A model generated the notes under the pieces. That model had not been told where the DNA came from. It ran no database searches and was given only the letters and a program-made list of their open reading frames with translations. Both the position numbers and the translations under genes were made by a program. From JAFGUB01 sp050305515 (lineage in GTDB: Bacteria > Campylobacterota > Campylobacteria > Campylobacterales > Sulfurimonadaceae), in contig JBNLFL010000015.1 in assembly GCA_050305515.1 (NCBI GenBank), positions 1 to 64,000 on the forward strand: DNA of 64,000 nucleotides, read 5' to 3'. Position 1 is the stretch's first letter. The number at the start of each line of letters is the position of its first letter. Of this stretch, positions 44,199-54,264 are shown in pieces.

Positions 44199-44771
44199 AT
44201 GTTTGAAGCGATAGCATTTTATCTCTTTTCAATTTTAACCGTAGTCATGTTTGGCATAACGGTATTTACCAAGCAGGCGCTTTATGCACTCACAGCGCTG
44301 GCAGCGGGAATGATTTTTATTTCCGCATTTTACTTTCTATTGGGTGCCGATTTCCTCGGCGCCGTTCAGATCGTCGTCTACACCGGTGCGGTAATGGCGC
44401 TGTATGCATTCGGAATGATGTTTTTCGATACAACCCGTACCGTGAAAGAGCATGGAACTTCGCCTCAGGTCGTTTTCCTGCTCAGCGGAATGGCGGCACT
44501 TCTGATCGTTGTGATCTTCGTGGCGCCGATTGCATCTGAAAATATTGCGGCACTCTATCCGGTTCAGGAGGGTGTCGGTAACTCTCAGGCCGTAGGTATG
44601 GTACTTTTTACCAAGTATCTCGTGCCGTTTGAAGTGGCAGCCGTGATGCTTCTGGTAGCGATGATCGCAGGTATCGTACTCGCCGGTAAAAAAATGGATC
44701 GTTCTTTGACGCTGATGGAAGAAGAGGAGATCGAACTGGCCAAGCAATCTCAAGAAAAGGCGGTTTCATAA
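44199..44771 (+). CDS. nuoJ: NADH-quinone oxidoreductase subunit J
   Basis: This 190-residue membrane subunit has five helices and the conserved LGADFLGAVQIVVYTGAVMAL segment (pi-bulge helix). Start ATG 44199 follows AAGGAG. The stop overlaps the nuoK start (TAATG). Confidence 0.93.
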   Translation: MFEAIAFYLFSILTVVMFGITVFTKQALYALTALAAGMIFISAFYFLLGADFLGAVQIVVYTGAVMALYAFGMMFFDTTRTVKEHGTSPQVVFLLSGMAALLIVVIFVAPIASENIAALYPVQEGVGNSQAVGMVLFTKYLVPFEVAAVMLLVAMIAGIVLAGKKMDRSLTLMEEEEIELAKQSQEKAVS

Positions 44772-45076
44772 TGGAAATTACATTAACGCACTATCTGGTG
44801 CTCTCAACACTGCTCTTTGCCATCGGGCTGGTAGGTGTCATGCGCCGTACCAATTTGCTGATGCTCTTTTTTGCAACAGAGATTCTGCTTAATGCGGTCA
44901 ATATCGGTTTTGCTGCCATTTCCCGTTACTACGGAGACCTGACGGGACAGATGTTCGCATTTTTTGTCATTGCGATTGCGGCCTCTGAAGTTGCAGTCGG
45001 CTTGGGTCTGCTGATCGTGTGGTTCAAACGAAGCGGCGGTATCGACCTCACTACCATGACATCGATGAAAGGATAA
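44771..45076 (+). CDS. nuoK: NADH-quinone oxidoreductase subunit K
   Basis: This 101-residue, three-helix subunit has the buried Glu residues in FFATEILLNAVNI and AIAASEVAVGLGLLI, part of the proton path. It overlaps nuoJ by one base and precedes nuoL by four. Confidence 0.95.
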   Translation: MEITLTHYLVLSTLLFAIGLVGVMRRTNLLMLFFATEILLNAVNIGFAAISRYYGDLTGQMFAFFVIAIAASEVAVGLGLLIVWFKRSGGIDLTTMTSMKG

Positions 45077-45080
45077 GCGG

Positions 45081-46961
45081 ATGGAACTTTATTTATATCT
45101 GGCACTCTTCTCACCGATTACAGGCTCGCTGATTGCTGCCCTGTTCGGCGCGCAGAAGAAAACACTCTTTACGGGTGTGGTCACTTCGGCACTCCTTGGT
45201 GTCTCACTGATCAGTTCGACAATCCTGCTGGTCTATATTCTTGGCGGCGGTGCACCGGTACATGTAGAACTGATGACCTGGATGGCCACGGGCGATCTGT
45301 ACATTCCGTTTGGATTTCTTGTCGATCAGGTATCGGTGACAATGATGATGGTTGTGACCATCGTTTCGACTGTCGTACATGTTTACTCTATCGGTTATAT
45401 GGATCATGACAAGAGTTTCAACCGCTTTTTCGCATGGCTCTCGGCATTCGTTTTCTCGATGATGGTGCTGGTTATGAGCGACAACTTTGCCGGTCTCTTT
45501 ATTGGCTGGGAAGGCGTGGGTCTGTGTTCATGGGCGCTGATCGGTTTCTGGTATCATAAAGAGTCTGCCACGTGGGCGGCCAACGAAGCGTTTATCATGA
45601 ACCGTATCGCCGACCTTGCGATGCTGATCGGTATGTTCCTCATCTACTGGAATACCGGTTCACTGCAGTATGATGCCTTCTTTGCAGCGGTTCCGACGGT
45701 GGAGCCTTCGACACTTGTGATGATCGGTATTTTCCTCTTCATCGGTGCGATGGGTAAATCCGCGCAGTTTCCACTGCACACCTGGCTTGCCGATGCGATG
45801 GAGGGTCCAACTCCTGTTTCGGCACTGATCCACGCCGCAACCATGGTTACCGCCGGGGTATATCTGGTAGTCCGTGCCAACCCGCTTTATGACACGATTC
45901 CTGAAGTGGGTTACTTTATTGCGAGTCTGGGTGCTTTCGTCGCAATGTTCGCTGCCTCGATGGCACTGGTTAACCGTGACATGAAACGTATTATCGCTTA
46001 CTCGACACTTTCTCAGTTGGGCTACATGTTCGTTGCGGCAGGTCTGGGTGCGTACTGGGTAGCGCTCTTCCACCTGATGGCACACGCGTTTTTCAAAGCG
46101 CTCCTCTTCCTGGGTGCGGGTAATGTCATGCACGCGATGAGCGATGAGCTGGATCCGTTTAAAATGGGTGGACTCAAAAAAGCAATGAAATGGACCTGGA
46201 TCATGATGACGCTGGCTTCTGTCGCACTGGCGGGTATCTGGCCTTTGGCAGGCTTCTTCTCCAAAGATCTGATCCTCGAAGTGGCATTTGTCGAGCATCA
46301 CTACATTCTTTACACGGTACTGCTTGTGACGGCGATGCTGACGGCGTTTTATTCTTTCCGTCTTGTTGCACTTATCTTCCATGGGGAAGAACGCTACAAA
46401 GCGTTTGGATTCCATCCGCATGAAGCGTATACCTATATGCTTATTGCCATGAGTCCTCTGGCACTCTTTGCGGTCATTGCAGGTTTCGCATTCAAAGGCT
46501 CTTACGTCGAGATGGTTACAGCCGTGCTGCCGGCAACAGAATATCATATTCACTCTCCGGTCGTTTTCTGGATTATGGTAATCGGGACACAGCTGCTGGT
46601 CGGTGCTTCGATCGCCTATGCCTATAAAAAGTATCAGAATGCGAAGATCGACAAAGCATTCGAACAGCGTCTCTGTTACAAAGTACTCTTCAATCAGTAC
46701 TATATTCCCTATTTCTATGAAGAGTACCTTTCCAAGCCTTACCGTGAACTTTCAGCGGCGGCATGGAAACATCTTGATCTTAAAATCGTGGATGCTACGG
46801 TTGATATGATCGCAGGACTTGTCTACAAGACTGGAGAACAGACACATACCATTCAAAACGGCAATCTTTCAACAATGCTGCGCTGGATGGTCGCGGGAAC
46901 GGTATTTTTGCTTGCTTTGGGCGTAGCGTTCACTATTGGCTTTAGTGCCATTGCAGGTTAA
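45081..46961 (+). CDS. nuoL: NADH-quinone oxidoreductase subunit L
   Basis: This 626-residue antiporter-like subunit has DNFAGLFIGWEGVGLCSW, GKSAQFPLHTWLADAMEGPT and LVNRDMKRIIAYSTLSQLGYM, with a long C-terminal lateral helix region. It is the distal proton pump of complex I. Confidence 0.95.
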   Translation: MELYLYLALFSPITGSLIAALFGAQKKTLFTGVVTSALLGVSLISSTILLVYILGGGAPVHVELMTWMATGDLYIPFGFLVDQVSVTMMMVVTIVSTVVHVYSIGYMDHDKSFNRFFAWLSAFVFSMMVLVMSDNFAGLFIGWEGVGLCSWALIGFWYHKESATWAANEAFIMNRIADLAMLIGMFLIYWNTGSLQYDAFFAAVPTVEPSTLVMIGIFLFIGAMGKSAQFPLHTWLADAMEGPTPVSALIHAATMVTAGVYLVVRANPLYDTIPEVGYFIASLGAFVAMFAASMALVNRDMKRIIAYSTLSQLGYMFVAAGLGAYWVALFHLMAHAFFKALLFLGAGNVMHAMSDELDPFKMGGLKKAMKWTWIMMTLASVALAGIWPLAGFFSKDLILEVAFVEHHYILYTVLLVTAMLTAFYSFRLVALIFHGEERYKAFGFHPHEAYTYMLIAMSPLALFAVIAGFAFKGSYVEMVTAVLPATEYHIHSPVVFWIMVIGTQLLVGASIAYAYKKYQNAKIDKAFEQRLCYKVLFNQYYIPYFYEEYLSKPYRELSAAAWKHLDLKIVDATVDMIAGLVYKTGEQTHTIQNGNLSTMLRWMVAGTVFLLALGVAFTIGFSAIAG

Positions 46962-46972
46962 GGAGCACATTA

Positions 46973-48517
46973 ATGTTTGATAATATATTATCGATTCTGA
47001 TATTTTTCCCGGCATTGGCAGCAATGCTTGGGTTCGTTGTTGACAAAAACAGCATACGCGCCTACGGGATTACGGTTGCTACGGTTGAGTTCGTGCTCTC
47101 TTTGGTTCTTTGGTACGCCTACGATCCTTCGGTTGTAGGTATGCAGTTTATGGAGTCCTTACCGCTGATTCCGGCATTTGGCATTAACTATCTGCTTGGG
47201 ATTGACGGTATTTCACTCTTCATCATCGTACTGGCGACATTCTTCACGATGATCGGTATTGCTTCGCTTGGTGAAACGACGCGTATCAAGGATATGATCC
47301 TGACGCTCCTTTTCCTTGAGATGACGATGGTTGGTGTTTTCGCGGCGCTGGATGCCATTGTCTTTTATGTCTTCTGGGAACTTTCACTGGTCCCGATGCT
47401 TTACATCATCGGTGCATGGGGCGGGCCTTTGCGTATCTATGCGTCAATCAAGTTCTTCCTCTATACCTTCACCGGTTCTCTGATTATGCTGGTGGGTATG
47501 CTTTTTATGGCATATTTCTACTATCAGGCAACAGGCAGCTGGAGCTTTTCGATTCTGGAATGGTACCGCCTGGTACTGCCTGAAAACTTCCAGATCTGGC
47601 TCTTTGTCGCCTTCTTCTTCGGTTTTGCGATCAAAGTGCCGATGTTTCCGTTTCATACGTGGCTGCCGTACGCTCACGGTCAGGCACCGACAATCGGTTC
47701 GGTCATTCTGGCAGCCATCTTGCTGAAAATGGGAACCTACGCATTTGTACGTTTCTCGCTTCCGATGTTTCCGGATGCCTCCGTCTTTTTCATGGTACCT
47801 ATCGCGGTGATCGCGATCATTATGATTATCTATACCGCTATGGTGGCGTATGCCCAGGAAGATATCAAACAGGTTGTTGCCTACAGTTCGATCTCACACA
47901 TGGGCGTCATCATCCTCGGAACCTTCGCACTGAATGTTGAAGGAATCTCCGGCTCGGTATTTCTGATGATTGCACACGGTGTCGTTTCCGGCGCACTCTT
48001 CCTTCTCGTCGGTGTCTATTATGACCGCCGCCATACGAAACTGCTCAGCGAAATGGGTGGTTTGGCTTCTGTCATGCCGCACTATGCCACGATCTTCGGT
48101 ATTATGGTTATGGCATCGGTCGGTCTGCCACTGACAATCAACTTCGTTGGGGAGTTCTTGAGTCTGCTTGGTTTCTACAAGCAGTCACACATGCTGACAC
48201 TGCTTGCCGGTACGGCGATCATTGTCGGTGCTATCTATATGCTCGCCGCGTTTAAAAAGGCATTTTTCGGTACGGTAACGAATGAAGCCAACAAAGGCCT
48301 GAAAGATGTCAACAAGCGTGAACTGCTGGCGCTGGTGCCGCTGGTGATTGTAACGGCATGGCTGGGTGTCTACCCGAAACCGGTTCTTGAACCGATCAAT
48401 AACAGTGTTGAATCGATCGTGACACTGATGCATGAAAAAGCGATTACCGAAGAGGCTAAATCGCGTATACCAAATCCAATGCAGCAAAACAGTGATGCAG
48501 TTGGGGGGACACACTAA
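46973..48517 (+). CDS. nuoM: NADH-quinone oxidoreductase subunit M
   Basis: This 514-residue antiporter-like subunit has GIDGISLFIIVLATF, VFYVFWELSLVPMLYIIGAW with the conserved Glu, KVPMFPFHTWLPYAHGQAP and QEDIKQVVAYSSISHMG. It shares TAATG with nuoN. Confidence 0.95.
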   Translation: MFDNILSILIFFPALAAMLGFVVDKNSIRAYGITVATVEFVLSLVLWYAYDPSVVGMQFMESLPLIPAFGINYLLGIDGISLFIIVLATFFTMIGIASLGETTRIKDMILTLLFLEMTMVGVFAALDAIVFYVFWELSLVPMLYIIGAWGGPLRIYASIKFFLYTFTGSLIMLVGMLFMAYFYYQATGSWSFSILEWYRLVLPENFQIWLFVAFFFGFAIKVPMFPFHTWLPYAHGQAPTIGSVILAAILLKMGTYAFVRFSLPMFPDASVFFMVPIAVIAIIMIIYTAMVAYAQEDIKQVVAYSSISHMGVIILGTFALNVEGISGSVFLMIAHGVVSGALFLLVGVYYDRRHTKLLSEMGGLASVMPHYATIFGIMVMASVGLPLTINFVGEFLSLLGFYKQSHMLTLLAGTAIIVGAIYMLAAFKKAFFGTVTNEANKGLKDVNKRELLALVPLVIVTAWLGVYPKPVLEPINNSVESIVTLMHEKAITEEAKSRIPNPMQQNSDAVGGTH

Positions 48518-50022
48518 TGTTAGAAGCTGTAAATATCTCATTTGATTCGCTTAACCTTGTGACATTGGCACCAATGCTAATTGCCATTGTCGGTGCGCTG
48601 ACGATTTTGACCATTGACCTCTTTAAAGAGGGTATGCACAAATCGCTGTATGTCATGATCGCTTTGCTCTTCTTGCTGCTTGATCTGGGATCACTTTTCA
48701 ATTTTATTGAATTTTTCAGTACGAATGGTACGATGCTCGGCTTCTTTGATGTAATGCTGATTGACGGACTGGCGATTTTGTCCCAGTTGATCATTGTCAT
48801 TGTATCGATGCTGTTTATCCCGCTTTCATTGACTTCGAAACGGTTCCATGAGTACAACTATCCGGAGTACTACGCGCTCTTTCTGTTTATGATTGCAGGC
48901 TTCCAGTTCATGGTGGCATCAGACAATCTGATACTGATTTTTGTTGGACTGGAAACGGCATCGCTGGCACTTTATACCCTGATTGCGATGCACAACCGCT
49001 CCAAATCGTTTGAAGCGGCGGTCAAGTACTTCACTATGGGGGCGCTGGCTGCAGGTTTCTACTCTTTCGGTGCCATGGTCTTTTATGCGCTTACAGGATC
49101 GGTGGAGATCAATCAGATCGCTACGGTACTGGCGGCTGACGGTTATGCCAATATCGGTTTTATTCTTGTCGGTGTCATTTTTATGCTGGCAGCGTTTGGT
49201 TTCAAACTTTCACTCGTACCGTTTCACACCTGGACGCCTGACGTTTATGAGGGTTCAAGTGCGGCGCTGGCCGGTTACATGTCGATTGTTCCGAAAATTG
49301 CCGCTTTCGTTGTCGCAATGCGTCTGTTTGAGTTTCTCGTTCAAAGTGGTGTTGTCTGGTTGGAAGTGATTCTCTACGCTGGTGTCATCATCACGATGAC
49401 GGCTGCAAATATCTGGGCGCTCGTTCAAACCGATGTCAAGCGTATGCTGGCATACAGTTCCATTTCCCATGCCGGTTTTGCAATGGCGGCCATTTTGATC
49501 GGTACGACTCAGGCCAACTCCGCACTCTTTATGTACTGGAGCCTTTTCGTTTTCACCAACCTTGGTGCTTTCGCCATGCTTTGGGTCAACCGACAAAAAA
49601 AGCTCCTGCCGGGACAAAGTTCGGATCACCCGTATGAGAAGTTTGCGGGTCTCGTGCACACCATGCCTATGGCGGCTGTGATGATGGCGCTCTTTATGCT
49701 CTCACTTGCAGGAATCCCGCCGTTTGGGCTCTTCTGGGGTAAACTCTACATGATTGGTTCTGCGGTCAGTGCGGGTTACACGGTATTGGCACTCATTATG
49801 GCACTCAACTCCGCTATTGCCGGATATTACTATCTGAAACTGATTGTCTACATGTTTATGCGTGATCCTCAGGTTCAGGAGAAGCAGTTCTATATGATGA
49901 ATGCCTCACTCTCACTCAAAAGTATCATCGGATTGGCTGCTGTTGTGACTATTTTCAGTGTTATCGCGGTGAATCCGCTGATGGAATTCATTACGGCAAT
50001 GGTGTATAATAGCGGCTACTAA
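48517..50022 (+). CDS. nuoN: NADH-quinone oxidoreductase subunit N
   Basis: This 501-residue antiporter-like subunit has LIFVGLETASLALYTL, LSLVPFHTWTPDVYEGSSA, QTDVKRMLAYSSISHAGF and LSLAGIPPFGLFWGK. Last gene of the complex I set. Its stop is followed after three bases by a TTACATGTAA palindrome and then by the pflA-like gene. Confidence 0.95.
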   Translation: MLEAVNISFDSLNLVTLAPMLIAIVGALTILTIDLFKEGMHKSLYVMIALLFLLLDLGSLFNFIEFFSTNGTMLGFFDVMLIDGLAILSQLIIVIVSMLFIPLSLTSKRFHEYNYPEYYALFLFMIAGFQFMVASDNLILIFVGLETASLALYTLIAMHNRSKSFEAAVKYFTMGALAAGFYSFGAMVFYALTGSVEINQIATVLAADGYANIGFILVGVIFMLAAFGFKLSLVPFHTWTPDVYEGSSAALAGYMSIVPKIAAFVVAMRLFEFLVQSGVVWLEVILYAGVIITMTAANIWALVQTDVKRMLAYSSISHAGFAMAAILIGTTQANSALFMYWSLFVFTNLGAFAMLWVNRQKKLLPGQSSDHPYEKFAGLVHTMPMAAVMMALFMLSLAGIPPFGLFWGKLYMIGSAVSAGYTVLALIMALNSAIAGYYYLKLIVYMFMRDPQVQEKQFYMMNASLSLKSIIGLAAVVTIFSVIAVNPLMEFITAMVYNSGY

Positions 50023-50025
50023 GCC

Positions 50026-50035
50026 TTACATGTAA
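50026..50035. repeat. TTACATGTAA copy between nuoN and pflA
   Basis: An exact palindrome starts three bases after the nuoN stop and directly precedes the ribosome site (AAGGAGGAG) of the next gene. It is one of five intergenic copies, all close to gene 3' ends. Confidence 0.9.
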
Positions 50036-50047
50036 GAAGGAGGAGAT

Positions 50048-52411
50048 TTGCGATACCTGCTGATGCTCCTTCTTCTGCCTCTACTCCTCAATGCGCTTGA
50101 ATTGAGTGTACAGAGCGGTAAAGAGGAGAATCGTGACTTCTCGCTACTGCATCTGAAAGATTCGGAGTTGTTTCTCTGCGAAGCGCAAAAAGATGACTTT
50201 GATGTTACTACGTCTGTTATCTGTGCTTTTTCAAAACGTCCCATACATCCCCTCTCAAAAATTGAAAACAGTTTTTTCACAGTGAACTCCAAACTTCAGG
50301 ATAAGACTTTTTTTATTGTCATTACTCCAAAAAAGAAGATGGAGCTGTACAGTCTGCTGTTTGATCTGATTGAGGATGATGAGGTCTATCAGGTTCAAAA
50401 TGATCGCTCAAAACACTGGGTTGTGGTAGGTTATGATGAAACGCTGCCGTTGTTGAAACCGTTGGATCGCCAAAACAGCAGTTTGAATCTGCCCATACCG
50501 TTTGCAGATACGCGCCACCCCTATGTTGGCGGTCTTGATATGTTGGGAAACCCCATTCATATGACCCGGGTCAAAGATGTTTCGGATTATCTCAGTATCA
50601 AAAAATCGTATCAGGAGCGTGATTATACGAAAGCGCTCTCACTGATTACGGAAGTGCTGAACGAGTATCCCGATACGATCTTCAAAAGCGAGCTGATACT
50701 CTATCAGATCCGCTGTTACCATGAACTTGGACAGTATGAATCATTGATTCAGAGTGGTAAAGAGTTTATACGTGAGTATTCTGCCGATCTGAACATGGCT
50801 GAAGTGCTTGTAGACATTGCCCATGCCTATTCCAAAGTCGCCATGTATACCGATGCGGATTACTTTTTTGACCGTCTTTTTGACGAACATGCCGATAGTG
50901 ATTTTGCCCATCGGGGTATGATTTATAAAGGCGAGCAGTTTGAGTCGTCGGGTTATGGCTCCAAAGCGGTCATGTTTTATGAAAAAGCGCTTTATGAAGC
51001 GAAAGACAGAACCATTGCTTCTACTGCGGCTTATCATCTGAGTCAATATTATCTGGACGTGGGACAGGCAAAAAAAGCGGCTGGCTATGCCGAGATGATA
51101 TTGGGCGGTAATCGAAATTTCTTTTCAAACACCATGGACAGCTCCATTGAAATGGCACTCAAGTTCGCATCGAACAACCATTTCAAAATGGCTGCCGACA
51201 TTGCGGGAGCGCTGCTTGAGAGCATGGAGCGCTCAGACGACAATTATGAAGAGTTGTTGAAAAATCGGGGCATGTGGCTGGCTGAGACCGATGCGAAAGA
51301 GGAAGCAGTCGAAGCGTTCAATACCTATCTCTCAAAATTCCGTTTCGGAGAATATGCTGAAGATATCAAACGCGCAAAAGATGCGCTTTTCTTTGATGTC
51401 AATGATGAGAACAGCTCGCAGCGTCTGAGTGAATATGAGATGCTGATGCATAAATATGAAGGCGACAGCATTGCCAAACGCGCACTGTACGAAAAGGCGA
51501 AACTGCTGCTTGAAATGCACGAATATGATGCTGTCCTGCAAATCAAAGCGGCACTCGAGGCGCTTGATCCGACGCTTTATGAGGATGTCGAAACGATAAT
51601 TCAAATGGCGGCATTGGGACTCATTGAAGTGTCACTCGAAAATAAAGCGTGTGAAAAAGTTGTGATGCTTTCTGAAAATTATGACATCAATCTCTCTGCA
51701 AAATGGGATGAAGGGCTCTATGAGTGTTTTATGGCAGCAGGCAATTTTGAAGCTGCCAAACAGATCGCGACGTCGCATCTGCAATCAAAGGTTTATGATG
51801 AGCGTGTCGCATGGCTTGAACGCTATCTGAAAATAGATTTTTCTCTCGGCAACTATACAGCGGCATCGGATGCGGCACGGGAGTTGATTGCCCTGCATGG
51901 AAAAGAGCGCGATGATCTCAACGGTCCTGTCTATCGGCTTCTCTTTGATGCGTCACAGCGTCTGGGTGATTCTGACGGTATGATTGATGCTATCGCCAGG
52001 ATTGAACGTACTTATGGTGTGGACTACAACGATATTGAACGCTATACCCAAATGGTAACAGTTGCAAAAGACAGAAGTGATGATGTGATGCTCGAGAATT
52101 TTGCCGCCAAGGTGATGGAGTTGCAAAAGCGTGCGCAGAGCTTTACGCAAACTCCCTATATCGAGTTTACCCTGACTCAGGCGTTGATTGACGATGGTAA
52201 AAATGCACAGGCGCTGGAAGTGCTTTCAAGCCTCAGTGACCGGAATATCAGCAATGCCAAGCGTGCGCGACAGTATTACCTTATGGGAACGCTGTATCAA
52301 AAAGAGAAAAACCCCACGGCATCACGAACTGCATTTGAAAAGAGTATCGCGGCAGATACGAATTCCTCATGGGGAAAACTGGCAACGGATGCATTGAAGC
52401 TGATCCGCTAG
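50048..52411 (+). CDS. pflA: PflA-like TPR protein, flagellar motor scaffold
   Basis: This 787-residue protein has a signal peptide (RYLLMLLLLPLLLNALE), a beta-rich N-terminal part to about residue 150 and tetratricopeptide-type helical repeats for the rest (for example YSKVAMYTDADYFFDRLF). In Campylobacter jejuni, PflA has nearly the same length and is encoded directly downstream of nuoN; it forms part of the periplasmic scaffold that widens the stator ring of the motor. Start is TTG 50048 after AGGAGGAG. Sequence-level homology is inferred from size, repeats and position. Confidence 0.75.
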   Translation: MRYLLMLLLLPLLLNALELSVQSGKEENRDFSLLHLKDSELFLCEAQKDDFDVTTSVICAFSKRPIHPLSKIENSFFTVNSKLQDKTFFIVITPKKKMELYSLLFDLIEDDEVYQVQNDRSKHWVVVGYDETLPLLKPLDRQNSSLNLPIPFADTRHPYVGGLDMLGNPIHMTRVKDVSDYLSIKKSYQERDYTKALSLITEVLNEYPDTIFKSELILYQIRCYHELGQYESLIQSGKEFIREYSADLNMAEVLVDIAHAYSKVAMYTDADYFFDRLFDEHADSDFAHRGMIYKGEQFESSGYGSKAVMFYEKALYEAKDRTIASTAAYHLSQYYLDVGQAKKAAGYAEMILGGNRNFFSNTMDSSIEMALKFASNNHFKMAADIAGALLESMERSDDNYEELLKNRGMWLAETDAKEEAVEAFNTYLSKFRFGEYAEDIKRAKDALFFDVNDENSSQRLSEYEMLMHKYEGDSIAKRALYEKAKLLLEMHEYDAVLQIKAALEALDPTLYEDVETIIQMAALGLIEVSLENKACEKVVMLSENYDINLSAKWDEGLYECFMAAGNFEAAKQIATSHLQSKVYDERVAWLERYLKIDFSLGNYTAASDAARELIALHGKERDDLNGPVYRLLFDASQRLGDSDGMIDAIARIERTYGVDYNDIERYTQMVTVAKDRSDDVMLENFAAKVMELQKRAQSFTQTPYIEFTLTQALIDDGKNAQALEVLSSLSDRNISNAKRARQYYLMGTLYQKEKNPTASRTAFEKSIAADTNSSWGKLATDALKLIR

Positions 52412-52417
52412 GAAAGA

Positions 52418-52427
52418 TTACATGTAA
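52418..52427. repeat. TTACATGTAA copy between convergent genes
   Basis: An exact palindrome lies six bases after the pflA stop and seven bases before the end of the convergent SnoaL-like gene, filling most of a 23-base gap. It could serve both transcripts as a 3' element. Confidence 0.9.
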
Positions 52428-52434
52428 AGATGGT

Positions 52435-52827
52435 TCACGCCAGTTGTTTGTGCAGGGCGTTGAGGTCCCCAAGAACATTGATAGAAGCAATTTTTCCCTG
52501 TTTAAACTGGAAAAACGAAGCACCTGAGTAGCAGATACGACGCCCTGTCGGGGCATAGTCGAAGAGCTGTCCTTCGTGGGTGGCTGTGTAGGTCACGTAA
52601 ACCGCGGCCAGAGAATCTTCATGAACGGTGATCTCTATGGCATGGTAGAGATTCGGAAAGGCATGAATCAACATATGGGCATACTCTTTAAAGCCTTCGA
52701 TACCGTTGGCTGTAATATCGAGAGATCCCCGAAAGCGAATGTCGGTATCCAGCAGTGTTTCCGCTTTTGAGAAATCCTTGCTGTTCCACATATCGTAGTA
52801 GGCACGTACCAGTTCTTTATTATTCAT
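52435..52827 (-). CDS. SnoaL-like / NTF2-fold protein
   Basis: This 130-residue protein has the family start NKELVRAYYDMWNSKDF, IEGFKEYAHMLIHAFPNLYHAIE, and the C-terminal GRRICYSGASFFQFKQGKI pattern of SnoaL-like polyketide cyclases and related ester cyclases. The fold binds small hydrophobic ligands; most members have no known reaction. Start ATG 52825-52827 follows GAGG and lies inside the end of the small acidic protein gene, so the two are probably co-translated. Confidence 0.8.
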   Translation of the reverse strand: MNNKELVRAYYDMWNSKDFSKAETLLDTDIRFRGSLDITANGIEGFKEYAHMLIHAFPNLYHAIEITVHEDSLAAVYVTYTATHEGQLFDYAPTGRRICYSGASFFQFKQGKIASINVLGDLNALHKQLA

Positions 52828-52832
52828 GATCC

Positions 52833-53081
52833 TCAATCTTTGTAGTGTTGCTTGTGCGGGAATTTCTGAACACTGACGTAGTCGTCTTCATCCCACCCCT
52901 CAAAATCATCATAGGCATCATAATCGACTGTGAAGATTTTTTCATAACCGCGTTTGACCAGTTCGGCATCGAGCATTTCGGCATCGAGCCCCAGTGTTTC
53001 GCAAAGTTTTACAATTTCGGCAATATCAGCCGAATCAACGCCGCCCATTTCCATTTCCAATATAACATCAGAAATTTTCAT
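52833..53081 (-). CDS. Small acidic protein, unknown function
   Basis: This 82-residue protein begins KISDVILEMEMGG and is rich in Asp and Glu, especially DAYDDFEGWDEDDY near the C-terminus. It has no signal peptide or cysteine. Start ATG 53079-53081 follows GAGGAACC; longer upstream frame has no coding character. The acidic helical composition could mean a protein-binding or DNA-mimic role, but I recognise no family. Confidence 0.6.
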   Translation of the reverse strand: MKISDVILEMEMGGVDSADIAEIVKLCETLGLDAEMLDAELVKRGYEKIFTVDYDAYDDFEGWDEDDYVSVQKFPHKQHYKD

Positions 53082-53241
53082 CGGTTCCTCTAAGACATTA
53101 ACAAGTAAAAGACTACTTGGGGTAATCAGGATGGCATCATGCCAACCGCCGCCGCAACAACTGAAACGTATCGTTTCAAAAAAAACTCCGCGGGAAACCG
53201 CAAATGAGTGAAAAATTATACTTGTTTTTTCCCCAATTTTG

Positions 53242-53940
53242 TCAAGTAAGCGCGTTATGCCAGCGGACGAGTGTGAGTCGATATCCGGAACGGACGGCTT
53301 TGACTTCATGCGAGAAGATGGGATTACTCGGAAAAACGATCATGTCTCCGGCTTTGGGTCTGAGTGTTATTACTGCTCCTGTGGCATCATAAAGATAGTT
53401 AAAGCAGAGCTCTCCGCCTTCAAATTCGGTAACGGAGTCGATGCCGGAACCATGCGATGTTGCAAAGAGAACGGTTGTTATCTTGCGCTCGGGTGCTACC
53501 AGATTGAATCCGACCGTATGGCCTTCGGCATCAACGAGTTCATTGGAATCATCAGCGTGTTTAACATAAAAACCGCCCTCCGTGTACTCCAGTGCCTGGA
53601 CCTCGGTCGCTGTGGTAAGCGGTGTATTGAAAAAACGTTCAATAGCAGGCTGATGCATTTCAAATGCGTGATGATAGGTCTCCAGCAGCAAGTCGGGCAG
53701 GGCGTGGATGGCAGTCTTTCTTATGTGCTCGTTGACATCGGCAACGATAGCACCCTGGTGGGAAGTTTTAATACGGGCCTGTTCGCTTTGTGAATGTTCG
53801 GCACAGTGACGGGCAATCGCATGAACACTCTCCGGCGGTATGAAACCTTCGATTAACAGGAAGGGAAAATCCTGATAGGGATTGGGTAAAAGACGGTTTT
53901 GAAGCTTGAGTCCTGCAATGAAATCATCGCAGAAAACCAT
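53242..53940 (-). CDS. 2-oxoglutarate/Fe(II)-dependent oxygenase
   Basis: This 232-residue protein has the double-stranded beta-helix iron site: GFYVKHADDSN provides the HxD pair, IFSHEVKAV the distal His and GYRLTLVRW the 2-oxoglutarate-binding Arg. GGELCFNYLYD before it is typical of prolyl-4-hydroxylase-like oxygenases. The substrate may be a protein side chain. ATG 53938-53940 is preferred, with TTG 53956-53958 as an alternative; neither has a strong ribosome site. Confidence 0.8.
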   Translation of the reverse strand: MVFCDDFIAGLKLQNRLLPNPYQDFPFLLIEGFIPPESVHAIARHCAEHSQSEQARIKTSHQGAIVADVNEHIRKTAIHALPDLLLETYHHAFEMHQPAIERFFNTPLTTATEVQALEYTEGGFYVKHADDSNELVDAEGHTVGFNLVAPERKITTVLFATSHGSGIDSVTEFEGGELCFNYLYDATGAVITLRPKAGDMIVFPSNPIFSHEVKAVRSGYRLTLVRWHNALT

Positions 53941-53958
53941 GTTGCTGATTTGTACCAA

Positions 53959-54264
53959 ATAAGGCGTCCTGACGTCCCGAAATAGATGGATGGAAGCGTG
54001 GTGGAACCTCCTGTTTCAGGAGCCGGAAAGTTTATTTTCCTTAAGTTCTTTTTTAGCTTCAAACGATTTATTTGGGAGTATAATTTTGACGCGGGTGAAA
54101 CGTAAATAGATAGGAATCACCGATGCTGCTTGGCGGTTCGCATCGATGATAACCTGATGACCCCATGAGAGTGTTGTCGTGTCAGGACAGTTATTAAAAC
54201 TGTAACTGCATCCTAACACAAAAATCTTATTGCCAAATTAAAAAAACAATGGAGAGTCTGTTAG
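53959..54264. other. Non-coding region between divergent genes
   Basis: About 300 bases separate the oxygenase and the Cys-rich protein. A plus-strand TATAAT occurs at 54079-54084. A 67-codon minus-strand frame (54016-54219) has no ribosome site, no family likeness and odd composition, so I do not call it. GGAG about 11 bases before ATG 54265 is the only ribosome-site candidate. Confidence 0.4.

Noticed and set aside
54016..54219. A 67-codon minus-strand gene
   Set aside because: No ribosome site, no family likeness and atypical composition; lies in a divergent intergenic region.
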